Assembly (NCBI GenBank): GCA_029251085.1
Contig: JAQXDZ010000022.1
Span: 1-64,000, forward strand
Source: Mariniblastus sp.
Lineage (GTDB): Bacteria > Planctomycetota > Planctomycetia > Pirellulales > Pirellulaceae
DNA: 64,000 bases
Direction of reading: 5' to 3'
A program made the translations under genes and the position numbers. A model generated the notes under the pieces. That model did no database searches. It saw nothing but the letters and a program-made list of their open reading frames with translations, and was not told the origin of the DNA. Position 1 is the stretch's first letter. The number at the start of each line of letters is the position of its first letter. This document shows positions 8,501 through 17,161 of this stretch, piece by piece.

Positions 8501-10684
8501 GGGAAAGGGATTTCGATGGCGGATGGGACATTAGTATTCCCCGCTCAATATCAAGATCCGCCAGATCTGGTTGATCGTGCCGCGCATCGTCTTCCGCATT
8601 CCAGCATCATCTACAGTCGAGATCATGGAAAGACATGGTCAATGGGAACCGGTGCAGCAGACGACACTACTGAGGCTCAGGTGGTCGAACTAGATAATGG
8701 CCGGTTGATGCTCAATTGCCGTTTTAACCGAGAGCCTGCTCGTGTAGTGATGACGACTGAAAATCTTGGCGGAATTTGGAAAGAGCATCCAACTTCGCGG
8801 CGAAATCTGATCGAGCCCGGTGCTTGCATGGCGAGTTTAATTAACGTGAATCGCGAGTTGGCTTGGCGTGGAATCGCGTTGGAAAACGATAAGCGGCTGT
8901 TACTTTACTCGAACCCAAATTCGCTTCGCGGTAGAAATCACATCACGATCAAGGCATCCCGGGATAACGGCGAGACCTGGCCGCATCAAACTCAATTGTT
9001 GTTGGACGAAGAGCCAGGGCGTGGCTACTCCTGTATGTCAATGATCGATGCGGAAACAGTCGGAATTCTGTACGAGGGTAGTCAGGCTGATATGACATTC
9101 CAGTCAATTAAGCTGAAAGACATTTTGTCGCCTCCAGCGCGGCAAAAAACGGCTAACCCAAAATTTTCACTTTCGCCTTTGCGAGGTGAATCGCTGGATT
9201 CGAATCAAGCCAGTCCATTAGCTGTAGCCCGTGTATTTCAGAGCGGCATGGTGCTGCAAGCTAATCAAGAGATTCGGGTTTGGGGGGTGGCTCCCGCGAT
9301 GCAAGAGATCGAAGTGGAATTCGCAACTCACTCAGTGCGTGTGACCGCCAATGAGAATGGCAAGTGGAAGGCGATCCTTCCTCCTTGCGTTAGTAGTTTT
9401 CAGGAACGCCAATTACGGGTGCGTGCCGGGAATGAAACTGTTGAGCTTGACGGTATCTTGGTTGGAGAGGTTTGGTTGTGTGCCGGTCAATCGAATATGC
9501 AGTGGCCTGTCCAGCAATCGTCAAACGGTCGCAGCGCGATGGCTTCCTCGTCGGATGAAGGCTTGAGATTGTTAAATTTTCAGAGCAGCGTTGGTGGAAA
9601 CGCAGGGGTTTATCGACAAAATGACTTCGATGCCCTGCGATCGGACGTTTTTGGTCAAGGATCGTGGGAGGTTGCTAACGCGGGATCCGTTAGGGGATTT
9701 TCCGCAGTTGGTTATTACTTTGGAAAAGAAATGAGATCGGTTCTTAAATGTCCGGTTGGGCTGATTAACGTCGCCTCGGGCGGGACGCCCATAGAGTCAT
9801 GGGTGGACACGAAATTTCTTGCTGGTCGACCGAACCTTAAAAAAATGGTCACTGGTAACTGGCTTAATAATCCAATTTTGGATGTTTGGTGTAAAACTCG
9901 GGCTCGCGAGAACTTGAGAGACGGTTTGCTTGGGATATTCGAGATGGCTCAAGATGAATCAGGGCCTCATCATACTTTCAAACCCGGGTTTATGTTTGAT
10001 GCGACTATCGCCCCTTTTCAGCCGATGTCGATCGCTGGAGTCTTGTGGTATCAGGGTGAGTCTAATGCTGAGTCACTTGATCGCGTAAAACAGTACGATC
10101 AAGTTTTCCCAATTCTAGTCGAGTCCTGGCGGAAAGGTTTTCAAAGTTCGGAGTTGCCGTTTGCATTCGTGCAGTTGCCGGCGTTGAACCGTCCGTTTTG
10201 GCCCGAGTTTCGCGAGCATCAGCGGCGAAGTCTCAGTCGTCTATCGAACGTTGGGATGGCGATCACGATGGACGTTGGGAATCGATCCAATGTTCATCCA
10301 ACGAGTAAGCAACCGGTTGGAAAGCGATTGGCCGCTTGGGCGATAAGTCATGTTTACTTAAGGGATGGGGTTAAATCAGGCCCGTTGTTCGAGTCTTGTA
10401 CTCCGGTAGGTGATTCGCTTGAAATCGCCTTTTCATCGGTTGGGCAGGGTCTCAAAAGTGCTGATGGAAAACGAGTCGTTCACTTTGAAATCGCCGGTGA
10501 AAATGGTTTGTTTTACCCTGCTGATGCAGAGGTGAAACATGACCTCGTTCGGTTGTCTCATGAGAAAGTTCCCCAGCCGATGGACGCAAGATATGCTTGG
10601 CACCCATTTCCAGAACCACCTGTGAATTTGGTGAATTCAGCCGGATTCCCAGCCAGTCCGTTTACTACGCAAAGCAAATTTTAG
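5531..10684 (+). CDS. Secreted sulfatase - sialidase - sialate O-acetylesterase fusion
   Basis: A 1717-residue protein with a signal peptide (about residues 1-27) and three enzymes in line. Residues 33-500 are an iduronate-2-sulfatase-type sulfatase, with metal-binding D41-D42, the formylglycine motif C80-N-P-S-R and GDHGYHLGE at 343-351. Residues 505-660 resemble a beta-sandwich. Residues about 665-815 look like the BNR-associated N domain and 830-1200 form a sialidase: Y-R-I-P at 849-852, Asp boxes at about 885-894, 960-968, 1028-1036 and 1143-1150, Glu near 1048, Arg1064 and Tyr1166. Residues 1230-1717 are a sialate O-acetylesterase (SGNH type) with G-Q-S-N-M at 1319-1323, WYQGESN, and an N-V-H-P His. 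Together these would desulfate, cleave and de-O-acetylate decorated sialoglycans outside the cell. The nanA-like and mutarotase/transporter genes follow on the same strand. Domain calls are firm; true substrates are inferred. Confidence 0.92.
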   Translation: MRSSRKSILFFALAIGAVSVFIHGAVAENRPSRNVLLIAIDDLRPDLNCYGNSKMVTPRMDQFARSALIFEKAYCQQAVCNPSRTSMLTGLRPETIGVVGNHVHFRTNHPDVVTLPQYFKQQGYRTQAIGKIFHGVFPEGASKTKWDTMGDPKSWSVPAVRFGPRYYFTEEGVASAKTAFEKSYPGLGQKGVDWTERLVFGLATEAPNVPDEQFYDGKVAATAIATLRELKDSSEPFFLAVGFIKPHSPFIAPKKYFDLYQDVTIADNRDFPRSTPGFAGHSSGEIRRYSDQPNQGEFSPSSQVRLRHAYAACVSFIDAQVGIVLDELDRLGLADNTIVCVFGDHGYHLGEQGLWGKTTNFELDTRVPLIVRTPGMKSRGKKSQALVELVDIYPTLVEAAGLPANPKLEGVSFQALLNDANLNTKGFALSQYPRGKVMGYSLRTNTQRFTQWRKKDGTVVATELYDYDESPIERQNIAELKQNSKTVNTLNDQLVSAFGLNVSLAVDMPKSSLFQTGFESLKPEPFSKLKIGESTWSVVAGTAEIDDQHAKTGGQCLHLLGGAETVVEITFPSNIASNSLLSFWAERWTRRAPFEFKIDKWQDGKWSEILNGEKTVQVGRAFLSNVRVNVKSGGFSKLRIRVSSPERTGILIDDFRISAPQPQRITNVSIVPIAIPALIGRKASPLVKLKVDVEGSVDPISLKQLGGLVFSEPEALKSLQVYYTGSNNTFSPSDEFGQTALVGAIETPKNAGSDSLDGNAADSSGIMNGLVEAEVGFRGEQALVEGENYFWLAATVAPNARLGSKIGAKLDPKKTRFSDGSLQRQGGSVQIQSVGVAVRKSGDDGVHTYRIPGLATTNDGTLLAVYDVRRSGGGDLPGDVDVGLSRSVDRGQTWQPMKIIMDMGDDPKWNHDGIGDPSILVDRQTGTIWVSATWSHGNRSWRGSGPGLSPAETGQWIMVKSDDDGVSWSKPINITEQVKKPEWCFLLQGPGKGISMADGTLVFPAQYQDPPDLVDRAAHRLPHSSIIYSRDHGKTWSMGTGAADDTTEAQVVELDNGRLMLNCRFNREPARVVMTTENLGGIWKEHPTSRRNLIEPGACMASLINVNRELAWRGIALENDKRLLLYSNPNSLRGRNHITIKASRDNGETWPHQTQLLLDEEPGRGYSCMSMIDAETVGILYEGSQADMTFQSIKLKDILSPPARQKTANPKFSLSPLRGESLDSNQASPLAVARVFQSGMVLQANQEIRVWGVAPAMQEIEVEFATHSVRVTANENGKWKAILPPCVSSFQERQLRVRAGNETVELDGILVGEVWLCAGQSNMQWPVQQSSNGRSAMASSSDEGLRLLNFQSSVGGNAGVYRQNDFDALRSDVFGQGSWEVANAGSVRGFSAVGYYFGKEMRSVLKCPVGLINVASGGTPIESWVDTKFLAGRPNLKKMVTGNWLNNPILDVWCKTRARENLRDGLLGIFEMAQDESGPHHTFKPGFMFDATIAPFQPMSIAGVLWYQGESNAESLDRVKQYDQVFPILVESWRKGFQSSELPFAFVQLPALNRPFWPEFREHQRRSLSRLSNVGMAITMDVGNRSNVHPTSKQPVGKRLAAWAISHVYLRDGVKSGPLFESCTPVGDSLEIAFSSVGQGLKSADGKRVVHFEIAGENGLFYPADAEVKHDLVRLSHEKVPQPMDARYAWHPFPEPPVNLVNSAGFPASPFTTQSKF

Positions 10685-10874
10685 TTTGATCAAACCTCGC
10701 AATATTGCAATTCAACGATGCATGGATTCAATTAGTGATTCAAGTTGCGTCGTTGGTGGTCTTGCTCGCCAAAAGGTTTAGTAAAACTCAACTTCATTTA
10801 ATGTCTTCACTCAATGTTCAACGTTGCGTGGTTTAAGACGATCAGACCAATTTTTAGTTAGGCGGTAGCGAAGA

Positions 10875-11780
10875 ATGCGTCATGAACAAAGTGTTTTAGA
10901 GATGAAGGGCGTGATGTCAGCGATCTTCACTCCATTTGATTCTTCGAATGAAATCAATTTCGATGCATTGTCCTCAATCGCCGAATATCAGTTGAGTCAC
11001 GGACTCAAAGGGTTTTATGCTACCGGAACAACGGGCGAAGGCTTGCTTTTGTCGTCAGAAGAGCGAACGTCGGTCGTGCGGCATTTAGTAGAAAAGTTTG
11101 GAGATCGAGCGACGGTGGTAGCTCACGTGGGGCATCCTAGCACTGACGTTTCTGTTGGTCTTGCGAAAGCTGCCGCGGAAGTTGGTGCCGACTGGATTTC
11201 TTCTGTCGCTCCAATTTACTACGGAACGACCTACGAAGGGTTAGTGCGTCATTACTCGGCAATTTCAAATGCGACAGATCTCCCCTTCATGGCGTACTCT
11301 CTGGGGGGCGTGATTGATCCCTTGCGGGACTCTGAATTGTTTGAGATGAAAAATGTTTGTGGTTTGAAATATACGGGTGCGAATTTCTTTTCTGTTCAGC
11401 AATTGAGACGTCGAATCGGGCGGCCGGTGGCGATAATGAGTGGATTTGATGAACAGTTTGTGGCTGGGCAATCGTTCGGTTTTGATGGTGGAATTGGATC
11501 GACTTATAATTTTGGGCCTCAGTTTTATTCGGGTATCTACGAGAATTATCACGCGGGAAAAATTGCCGAGGCCGCTCGTCTGCAGTCGCAAATCAACTTG
11601 GTTACCGACCTGATGGTTCAGTACGAAAACCGTTCTTATTGGAAATCAATTATGCGCTACATCGGTTTTGACTGTGGAGGTTTTCGATTGCCCTACGGTC
11701 CAATTAACGAGTCCGAGTACCAGGCATTCGCAGGCAAATTGGATGCGTTAGGAGTCTTGGAGCGCAACGATGCGAAGTAG
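10875..11780 (+). CDS. nanA: N-acetylneuraminate lyase-type aldolase (DapA/NanA superfamily)
   Basis: The 301-residue protein is a (beta/alpha)8 Schiff-base aldolase. It has T-T-G-E-G (52-56), Tyr141 (MAYSLGG) and the Schiff-base Lys165 in GLKYTGAN, a pattern closer to sialic acid lyases than to dihydrodipicolinate synthases. The expected reaction is cleavage of N-acetylneuraminate to N-acetylmannosamine and pyruvate in the cytoplasm. The gene lies 190 bp after the sialidase fusion and overlaps the next gene by 11 bp, which supports a shared operon and the sialic acid role. The start could instead be Met10 (10902). NanE and NanK partners are not in this window. Confidence 0.85.
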   Translation: MRHEQSVLEMKGVMSAIFTPFDSSNEINFDALSSIAEYQLSHGLKGFYATGTTGEGLLLSSEERTSVVRHLVEKFGDRATVVAHVGHPSTDVSVGLAKAAAEVGADWISSVAPIYYGTTYEGLVRHYSAISNATDLPFMAYSLGGVIDPLRDSELFEMKNVCGLKYTGANFFSVQQLRRRIGRPVAIMSGFDEQFVAGQSFGFDGGIGSTYNFGPQFYSGIYENYHAGKIAEAARLQSQINLVTDLMVQYENRSYWKSIMRYIGFDCGGFRLPYGPINESEYQAFAGKLDALGVLERNDAK

Positions 11781-14562
11781 TTTCAAAAGTTCATGCGGGG
11801 CACCGATGCGATGCATTGGGTTTGCCGTTTTGTGTTTGGTGGTCCAGTTGTCCAGTTTGGCTGCTGAAGATGGAACTACACGCCAACGTTTAAAGTTTAA
11901 TCCGCTACCGGAGCTTCCTGATGCGATAGGTGTTGCCGGACCGGTTGTCGGTATTGATCAGGATCGGCTAATCGTGGCGGGAGGTGCAAATTTTGCGACC
12001 CCCGAAAATCCCAAATTGTGGGAGCTACCTAAAATTTACCACGATCGTGTTTGGGTAATGGAAGCGGATCGCGATTTGGCTTCACCGACTTACACGTGGA
12101 TGCCTGGCGACGAATCCTTACGATTGAGCGAAGAAATTGGCTATGCATCGGTTGTAAGTACCAAACGAGGGATTTTGGTGTTGGGCGGCGAAAATGCCAA
12201 CGGCCTGACGGCAAGAGCTTATTTGTTAAAGGTGCGGGAAAAACAAGCCGGAATTGGTTTAGAGGTCATTGAATTCGATCAGCAAATTCCTGATTTGCCG
12301 GCGGCTTGCAAAGGTGGTGGGGCGGCTGTCATTGGAGATTATGTCTATTTGGTTGCGGGGGAAATGTTAGATGAAGCTGGTGTGGCCAACGGCAGTCGCG
12401 CAATTTGGAGGCTCAATTTAAAGAAAGTTTCTCTCGATCCTGAGTCGAACGTAAACCAACAAAGTGAGCTTTGGGAACCCTTGCCCGGCTGGCCAGTCGA
12501 AGGACCACCGCGAATGTTTCCACTGGTGGCATCGCAGCACGATGGGTTTAAGGAGCGATTGCTGGTTTTCAGTGGGCGGTATTTCCCTCCAGGTAAAGAT
12601 CATGCCGATGCCAACAATTTAGAATTTTTAACGGATGCGTGGTCGTTTGATCCTGCTGGATTCTCGGGGGAAGGTGAGACTGGCTTATGGAAGAAAATCG
12701 CTGATTGCCCAGTGCCAATGACGGCTGGAACTGCAGTGTCGTACGGTCCGGCGCATGTGGTCGTGCCGGGCTATGCAACAGGTGAAATCTTAAAAGCTCA
12801 GTTGAAATCGGGGACTGCGATGAAAGATTTCGATCATCCCGGTTTTCCTATACTTGCGTACGCCTACCACACAATTACAGATAGCTGGACGGAGTTTGGA
12901 GCAATACCTGCTAATCAGGTCACGACGCCTGCAGTTCGCTGGGGGAAGGATTTGTTTTTAGTCAGTGGCGAAGTTCGACCACGAGTGAGGACGCGCAAGG
13001 TATGGCGAATTGAGGTGCTGGAAAGCAAGCAGTCATTCGGTTGGCTTAACATGACAGTAGTTGTGCTCTATCTGTTTGCGATGGTCGGGGTGGGGGTTTA
13101 TTTTTCTTTTCGGAATCGTTCGACGGATGATTATTTTCGAGGTGGAAAATCGATCCCATGGTGGGCGGCTGGTTGCAGTATTTTCGCGACGATGCTTAGC
13201 TCGATTACCTACATGGCCGTGCCGGCGAAGGCATTTGCGCAGGACTGGGTTTATGCATTGGGCAGTTCTCTGATTTTATGTGTCGTTCCCATCGCTGTTT
13301 ATGTTGCACTGCCCTTTTTCCGAAGAATCGACGCGACCAGTGCCTATGAGTATCTCGAGTTGAGGTTCAATCGTGCCGCGCGTTTGGTTGGCTCGGGTAG
13401 CTTCAGCTTGTTCCATATATTTCGAATGGGAGTGGTCTTAGCATTAGCAGCACTTGCGTTGGCGAGTGTGACACCTCTCAACCCTACGCAATGTGTCTTG
13501 GTGATGGGCGTGTTATCAATGGTTTACTGTACGCTGGGCGGCATAGAAGCTGTCATCTGGACCGACACGATTCAGACGTTTGTTTTAATCGGTGGTGCGA
13601 TTGCCTGTATCTTTTTCGCATTGAATGGAGCTGATTCTGGCAGTTTTGCCGAGGCGACGGAGGCGGGTAAATTTCATTTGGTAAATTTCGAGTTCGGTAC
13701 GGATTCGTTTGCGATCATGGCGGTTTGGGTGGTCATCCTCGGTGGATTTGGCCAGAATCTTGCGAGCTACACGGCTGATCAGGCAGTTGTTCAGCGTTAT
13801 ATGACGACGCCCGATCAAAAGTTGGCGGCGCGTTCCATTTGGCTAAATGGATTAATGGCAATTCCCGCGGCGGCTATCTTCTTTGGAATGGGGACCGCAT
13901 TTTGGATGTTCTACCGATCTCATCCTGAAAACTTAGATCCTACTATCGCCGCGGATCGAATCATGCCCCATTTTATCAGCCAGGAGCTACCCATAGGTAT
14001 TGCGGGGTTAGTGGTGGCTGGGATTTTTGCAGCCGCGCAGTCAACGGTTTCTACGAGTATGAATTCTGGGGCAACGACCATCGTGACGGATTTTCTTAAA
14101 CCCGCATTCCGATTGTCAAGTGAGCGTCAAGCTTTATGGCTCGCTCGGGTGATTACGTTAGCAATGGGGGTGTTAGGAACGGCCGCAGGATTAATTTTCA
14201 TCAATCCCGAAATTAAGAGTTTGTTTGACGAGTTTATTGGAATACTCGGTATGTTTCTTGGAGTGCTGGCTGGATTGTTCGCGCTGGGGGCAACGACTCG
14301 CCGCGCCAACGGAGTTGGCAGTTTGATTGGAGCACTTACGGCAATTCTATTTATGATGTCGTTGTTCTTTGCTTCGAAAGATAACTCCCTGGGAATCTAC
14401 TGCCGCAGTTGGTTTGATTTCTTTGGTTGGGAGATTTACCGAGTCAACGGCTATCTTTACGCGTTCATTGGAATTGCCGTTTGTTATTTGGTGGGATACA
14501 CGACAAGTCTGATTCTGGGGAAACAGACCAAAGATATTTCTGGTCTGACTCTGTGGAAATAG
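11770..14562 (+). CDS. Fusion of kelch-type sialic acid mutarotase and sodium:solute symporter
   Basis: A 930-residue protein. A signal-anchor region (about residues 12-33) is followed by kelch repeats to about residue 415 (for example VSTKRGILVLGGEN, VIGDYVYLVAGE, ERLLVFSGRYFPP), matching the cyclically permuted relatives of the N-acetylneuraminate epimerase NanM/YjhT. From about residue 425 there are roughly thirteen membrane segments of a sodium:solute symporter, with YFRGGKSIPWWAAGCS and the later FAAAQSTVSTSMNSGAT sodium-site region. The propeller would sit in the periplasm and convert alpha to beta sialic acid beside the transporter that imports it with sodium. It overlaps the lyase gene by 11 bp (ATG inside the lyase 3' end), suggesting translational coupling. 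Families are clear; sialic acid as substrate rests on context. Confidence 0.88.
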   Translation: MRSSFKSSCGAPMRCIGFAVLCLVVQLSSLAAEDGTTRQRLKFNPLPELPDAIGVAGPVVGIDQDRLIVAGGANFATPENPKLWELPKIYHDRVWVMEADRDLASPTYTWMPGDESLRLSEEIGYASVVSTKRGILVLGGENANGLTARAYLLKVREKQAGIGLEVIEFDQQIPDLPAACKGGGAAVIGDYVYLVAGEMLDEAGVANGSRAIWRLNLKKVSLDPESNVNQQSELWEPLPGWPVEGPPRMFPLVASQHDGFKERLLVFSGRYFPPGKDHADANNLEFLTDAWSFDPAGFSGEGETGLWKKIADCPVPMTAGTAVSYGPAHVVVPGYATGEILKAQLKSGTAMKDFDHPGFPILAYAYHTITDSWTEFGAIPANQVTTPAVRWGKDLFLVSGEVRPRVRTRKVWRIEVLESKQSFGWLNMTVVVLYLFAMVGVGVYFSFRNRSTDDYFRGGKSIPWWAAGCSIFATMLSSITYMAVPAKAFAQDWVYALGSSLILCVVPIAVYVALPFFRRIDATSAYEYLELRFNRAARLVGSGSFSLFHIFRMGVVLALAALALASVTPLNPTQCVLVMGVLSMVYCTLGGIEAVIWTDTIQTFVLIGGAIACIFFALNGADSGSFAEATEAGKFHLVNFEFGTDSFAIMAVWVVILGGFGQNLASYTADQAVVQRYMTTPDQKLAARSIWLNGLMAIPAAAIFFGMGTAFWMFYRSHPENLDPTIAADRIMPHFISQELPIGIAGLVVAGIFAAAQSTVSTSMNSGATTIVTDFLKPAFRLSSERQALWLARVITLAMGVLGTAAGLIFINPEIKSLFDEFIGILGMFLGVLAGLFALGATTRRANGVGSLIGALTAILFMMSLFFASKDNSLGIYCRSWFDFFGWEIYRVNGYLYAFIGIAVCYLVGYTTSLILGKQTKDISGLTLWK

Positions 14563-14610
14563 CTAAGCAATTGTGTGCGTTTGAACTTTTGTCGCCCGCC
14601 GGAGCACGTG

Positions 14611-14886
14611 TCAGCTTGTGGGTTTCGTCTTCTTATCCAAAGTACTAAGGAGTAATCGCAGGCCAAAGGAAAAGGGAATGACCGAAGTGACAACGACCAG
14701 CACGATCGTGATCAGCCAATTTTGGTCAGTAGTGTCTCGGTTCGAGTAGGCGAGCACATTCAGCCAGAAATTGAAAACACTCCACATCAAAATACTGCAG
14801 CAAACAAGCACAGTCGCTAAATGTGCGATTACTGCCTGTAGGGTTTTGGCCGTCATCGGTTTGGATTTGAGTTCTGGTGTATTCAT
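14611..14886 (-). CDS. Small membrane protein of unknown function
   Basis: A 91-residue protein (start ATG at 14886; a longer TTG start at 14919 is less likely) with two hydrophobic segments, TVLVCCSILMWSVFNFWLNVLA and a later ITIVLVVVTSVIPFSFGLRLLL, separated by a short polar loop, and a Lys-rich end. It lies 70 bp downstream of the zinc-ribbon membrane protein on the same strand and may be cotranscribed. I do not recognise the family. Confidence 0.6.
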   Translation of the reverse strand: MNTPELKSKPMTAKTLQAVIAHLATVLVCCSILMWSVFNFWLNVLAYSNRDTTDQNWLITIVLVVVTSVIPFSFGLRLLLSTLDKKTKPTS

Positions 14887-14955
14887 GGTGTCTAGGTTTT
14901 GATTTAAACGAGGAAGCAACCGCTCGATGGATCGAATAGCTGGGCAAATGGACGA

Positions 14956-16722
14956 TTAGTCGTCCGCTGGTTCAAGGGACACTCGGCCGCAGTGCCAGCC
15001 GCAGGTCGCAGCAAAAAGTATCGTGATTAGCCCCTGTGCGAATACGCCTGGAACGGTGAGGGCAAGATTTAAAAATTGGGGCATGAATGCAAAACCGCGA
15101 ATAAACAAAAGCAGTCCGCTAAATAATGCTGCCATCACAAGAATGGCGATGAATTGGTAGAACGATTTCCATAGTTGAATGGTTTTGCCGTCGGTTTGAA
15201 ACGCATCGATGTTAACGACGTTGAATGGGCTGCGGCTGTACCAAACGCTCGTCAAGAACAACGGTGCTACTAGCAATTGCATGGGCAGCTTGAGGATAGG
15301 AAAGAACAGCATGATAATTCCAGCCGCCACGAAACTAAATCCAAAAACGAGAATGGTCGAGGTGAGTTCGTTGAACCCTTTGTTTTTCCACGAATTGACG
15401 GTTCTGTATCCCAACGCAGCATCGCGAAAAATGTAAGCAGATGTATAGAGTAACATTAGCCATCCAATCAGGCATGGCGTTGCTCCTAACAGGAGCCAAG
15501 TTACAAAGTTAAAAATTTGTTCAGTGGTTGTTTGATTTGGATCTGTGTCGGGTGAGACGTATGAAGGGGAAATAGACTCCATGACGACTGCGCCAGTGCA
15601 CATTAGCAACATCGCAATTGCAAATCGCCAGACCGTATTTCTCGCCATGAGCATAGAGATCGCTGATTTGAACTGAGGTCCCAAGTCAGTGGATGGGAAG
15701 TCTCGAGAATCCATGCCTGTGGAATTCTCGCGATGACTAAAGACGGTGCCCTGCTCTGCCGACCGTTGTTTTTGCTGCGCCTTTTCAAGTCGTTCACGGC
15801 GAGATTGTGGAGACAGCTCTCGTCCCGTCTTAATTGGGGGGAGTTCAGACTTATTTCGTTGTTCCGCGTTTGGCTTGGGCGGCGACACCGCTGGTTTTTT
15901 TGGCGCCGCGATGGGGGGGGGCGGTTGATCGGTTTCAGATTCTGGTTCAAGGGATAAATCACCGCTGGTCGATTCAGGCAACTCTGGTTTCTTCGGCGCC
16001 AATAAATCCTCAGACGGGCCGTCGAGTCCATAACTCGGATCGATGTCTATTTTTGGTTTTTCAATTGGGGCGCTTAGCCTCAATTCGTCATCATCGGTAG
16101 GTTCGACGACGGTGTTGTTGGCTTGAGGAGTTGTGGGTTGTTGCCAAATGGGTTTCTGTGTTTTTCGCTTGGCGGGTGGGTCGATAGGGATTTTCGTGAA
16201 GCACTCAGGGCACTCGATTGTGGTGCCAATTTTGTCGGATTCAATGTGGATCAGTGAGTCACAAATTCGGCAAGTGATGCTGTGCGCCGAATCTCCTCCG
16301 TAAAGTCCTTCAAGGCCATCGATCTTAAGCAGTGCATTTGGATCGGGTTGCTCTTCGGTCGGTAATTTCACCAACGACTCGTCATCTGCAGGTTGGAGAC
16401 CTTCCAGTGAAAGTGCTTCATCATCGAGTTCCAGTCCGTTACTGTCTCCGGAAATCGGTGCCGGCGAGCTGATGTCGAGATCAGGTTGCGAGGCCTCGGT
16501 TGAATCGACGGGATCTTCAGAATCGATGGGGCTCAGTTTTAATTCCGAGGTTTCTTCATCGAAGATGTCTTCAAAGAGGTCGGTGGGAACCGAGGCGTCG
16601 GGGACGACCACAGTTCGAACGCATTCTGGACAGATCACTCGCTGACCGGATTTACTCGAGTCGACCGAAATCTTAGCGTTACACTCTTGGCATTCAAATT
16701 CGATATTATCTGCTTCAGCCAA
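14956..16722 (-). CDS. Double zinc-ribbon membrane protein, planctomycete type
   Basis: A 588-residue protein. The N-terminus carries two zinc ribbons: C-x2-C (ECQECN, residues 11-14) with C-P-E-C around 33, and C-R-I-C followed by C-P-E-C around 150-175, of the MJ0042 finger type. A long acidic, Pro-rich linker with repeated DDE/EP runs (about 180-370) leads to four membrane segments in the last 220 residues, roughly 365-380, 405-430, 455-490 and 520-570. Such proteins are frequent in planctomycetes and have no assigned role. A small membrane protein gene follows. No catalytic motif is seen. Confidence 0.75.
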   Translation of the reverse strand: MAEADNIEFECQECNAKISVDSSKSGQRVICPECVRTVVVPDASVPTDLFEDIFDEETSELKLSPIDSEDPVDSTEASQPDLDISSPAPISGDSNGLELDDEALSLEGLQPADDESLVKLPTEEQPDPNALLKIDGLEGLYGGDSAHSITCRICDSLIHIESDKIGTTIECPECFTKIPIDPPAKRKTQKPIWQQPTTPQANNTVVEPTDDDELRLSAPIEKPKIDIDPSYGLDGPSEDLLAPKKPELPESTSGDLSLEPESETDQPPPPIAAPKKPAVSPPKPNAEQRNKSELPPIKTGRELSPQSRRERLEKAQQKQRSAEQGTVFSHRENSTGMDSRDFPSTDLGPQFKSAISMLMARNTVWRFAIAMLLMCTGAVVMESISPSYVSPDTDPNQTTTEQIFNFVTWLLLGATPCLIGWLMLLYTSAYIFRDAALGYRTVNSWKNKGFNELTSTILVFGFSFVAAGIIMLFFPILKLPMQLLVAPLFLTSVWYSRSPFNVVNIDAFQTDGKTIQLWKSFYQFIAILVMAALFSGLLLFIRGFAFMPQFLNLALTVPGVFAQGLITILFAATCGWHCGRVSLEPADD

Positions 16723-17161
16723 TTTTTAACCTCGAATATTTCAGCTACTGAGACAAGTTCCGCCGCATTGTGAAGCATATTGTACGTTCACTCAATGCGA
16801 TAATGATATTTTCGATCATGTCCGTCTGATTTTATCATGAATTAATTGTCTATTCTTACGGTTCTCTAGGTACCGGAACTTTGGCTTTTTACTGTCGGTT
16901 GCTTCTAAACAGGTTAGCTATACTAGTTTTTTTCGGCGTTCGGTTTCGAGCGGGGGTTGGAATTAGGCAGTTTGATTCTGCTATCCGTGCGGAGGTTGGA
17001 TTTGGCCGTTTCACAAAAGCTCGGTTAAGCGACCTAGATAGGCAAGGAGCAATTGCCAGTTCACGGTTTATCGACGAAAATGGAGTTAGGTCCTCGTAGA
17101 TCTGCGATCCGTTGGCCTACCCCAACCGCTTTTTTTGAAATGCTTCGGAGTCTGCTCAAGA
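16723..17161. other. Intergenic region between divergent zinc-ribbon gene and nadE
   Basis: This 439 bp gap separates two divergent genes and must hold both promoters. It is AT-rich in the first 150 bp and contains no ORF with convincing codon use, no RNA gene and no strong hairpin that I can see. A GGAG at 17147-17150 lies 11 bases before the nadE ATG. Confidence 0.5.

Noticed and set aside
16881..17099. A 72-codon TTG-started ORF upstream of nadE
   Set aside because: Arg-rich, no ribosome site, no family resemblance; likely random in the promoter gap.
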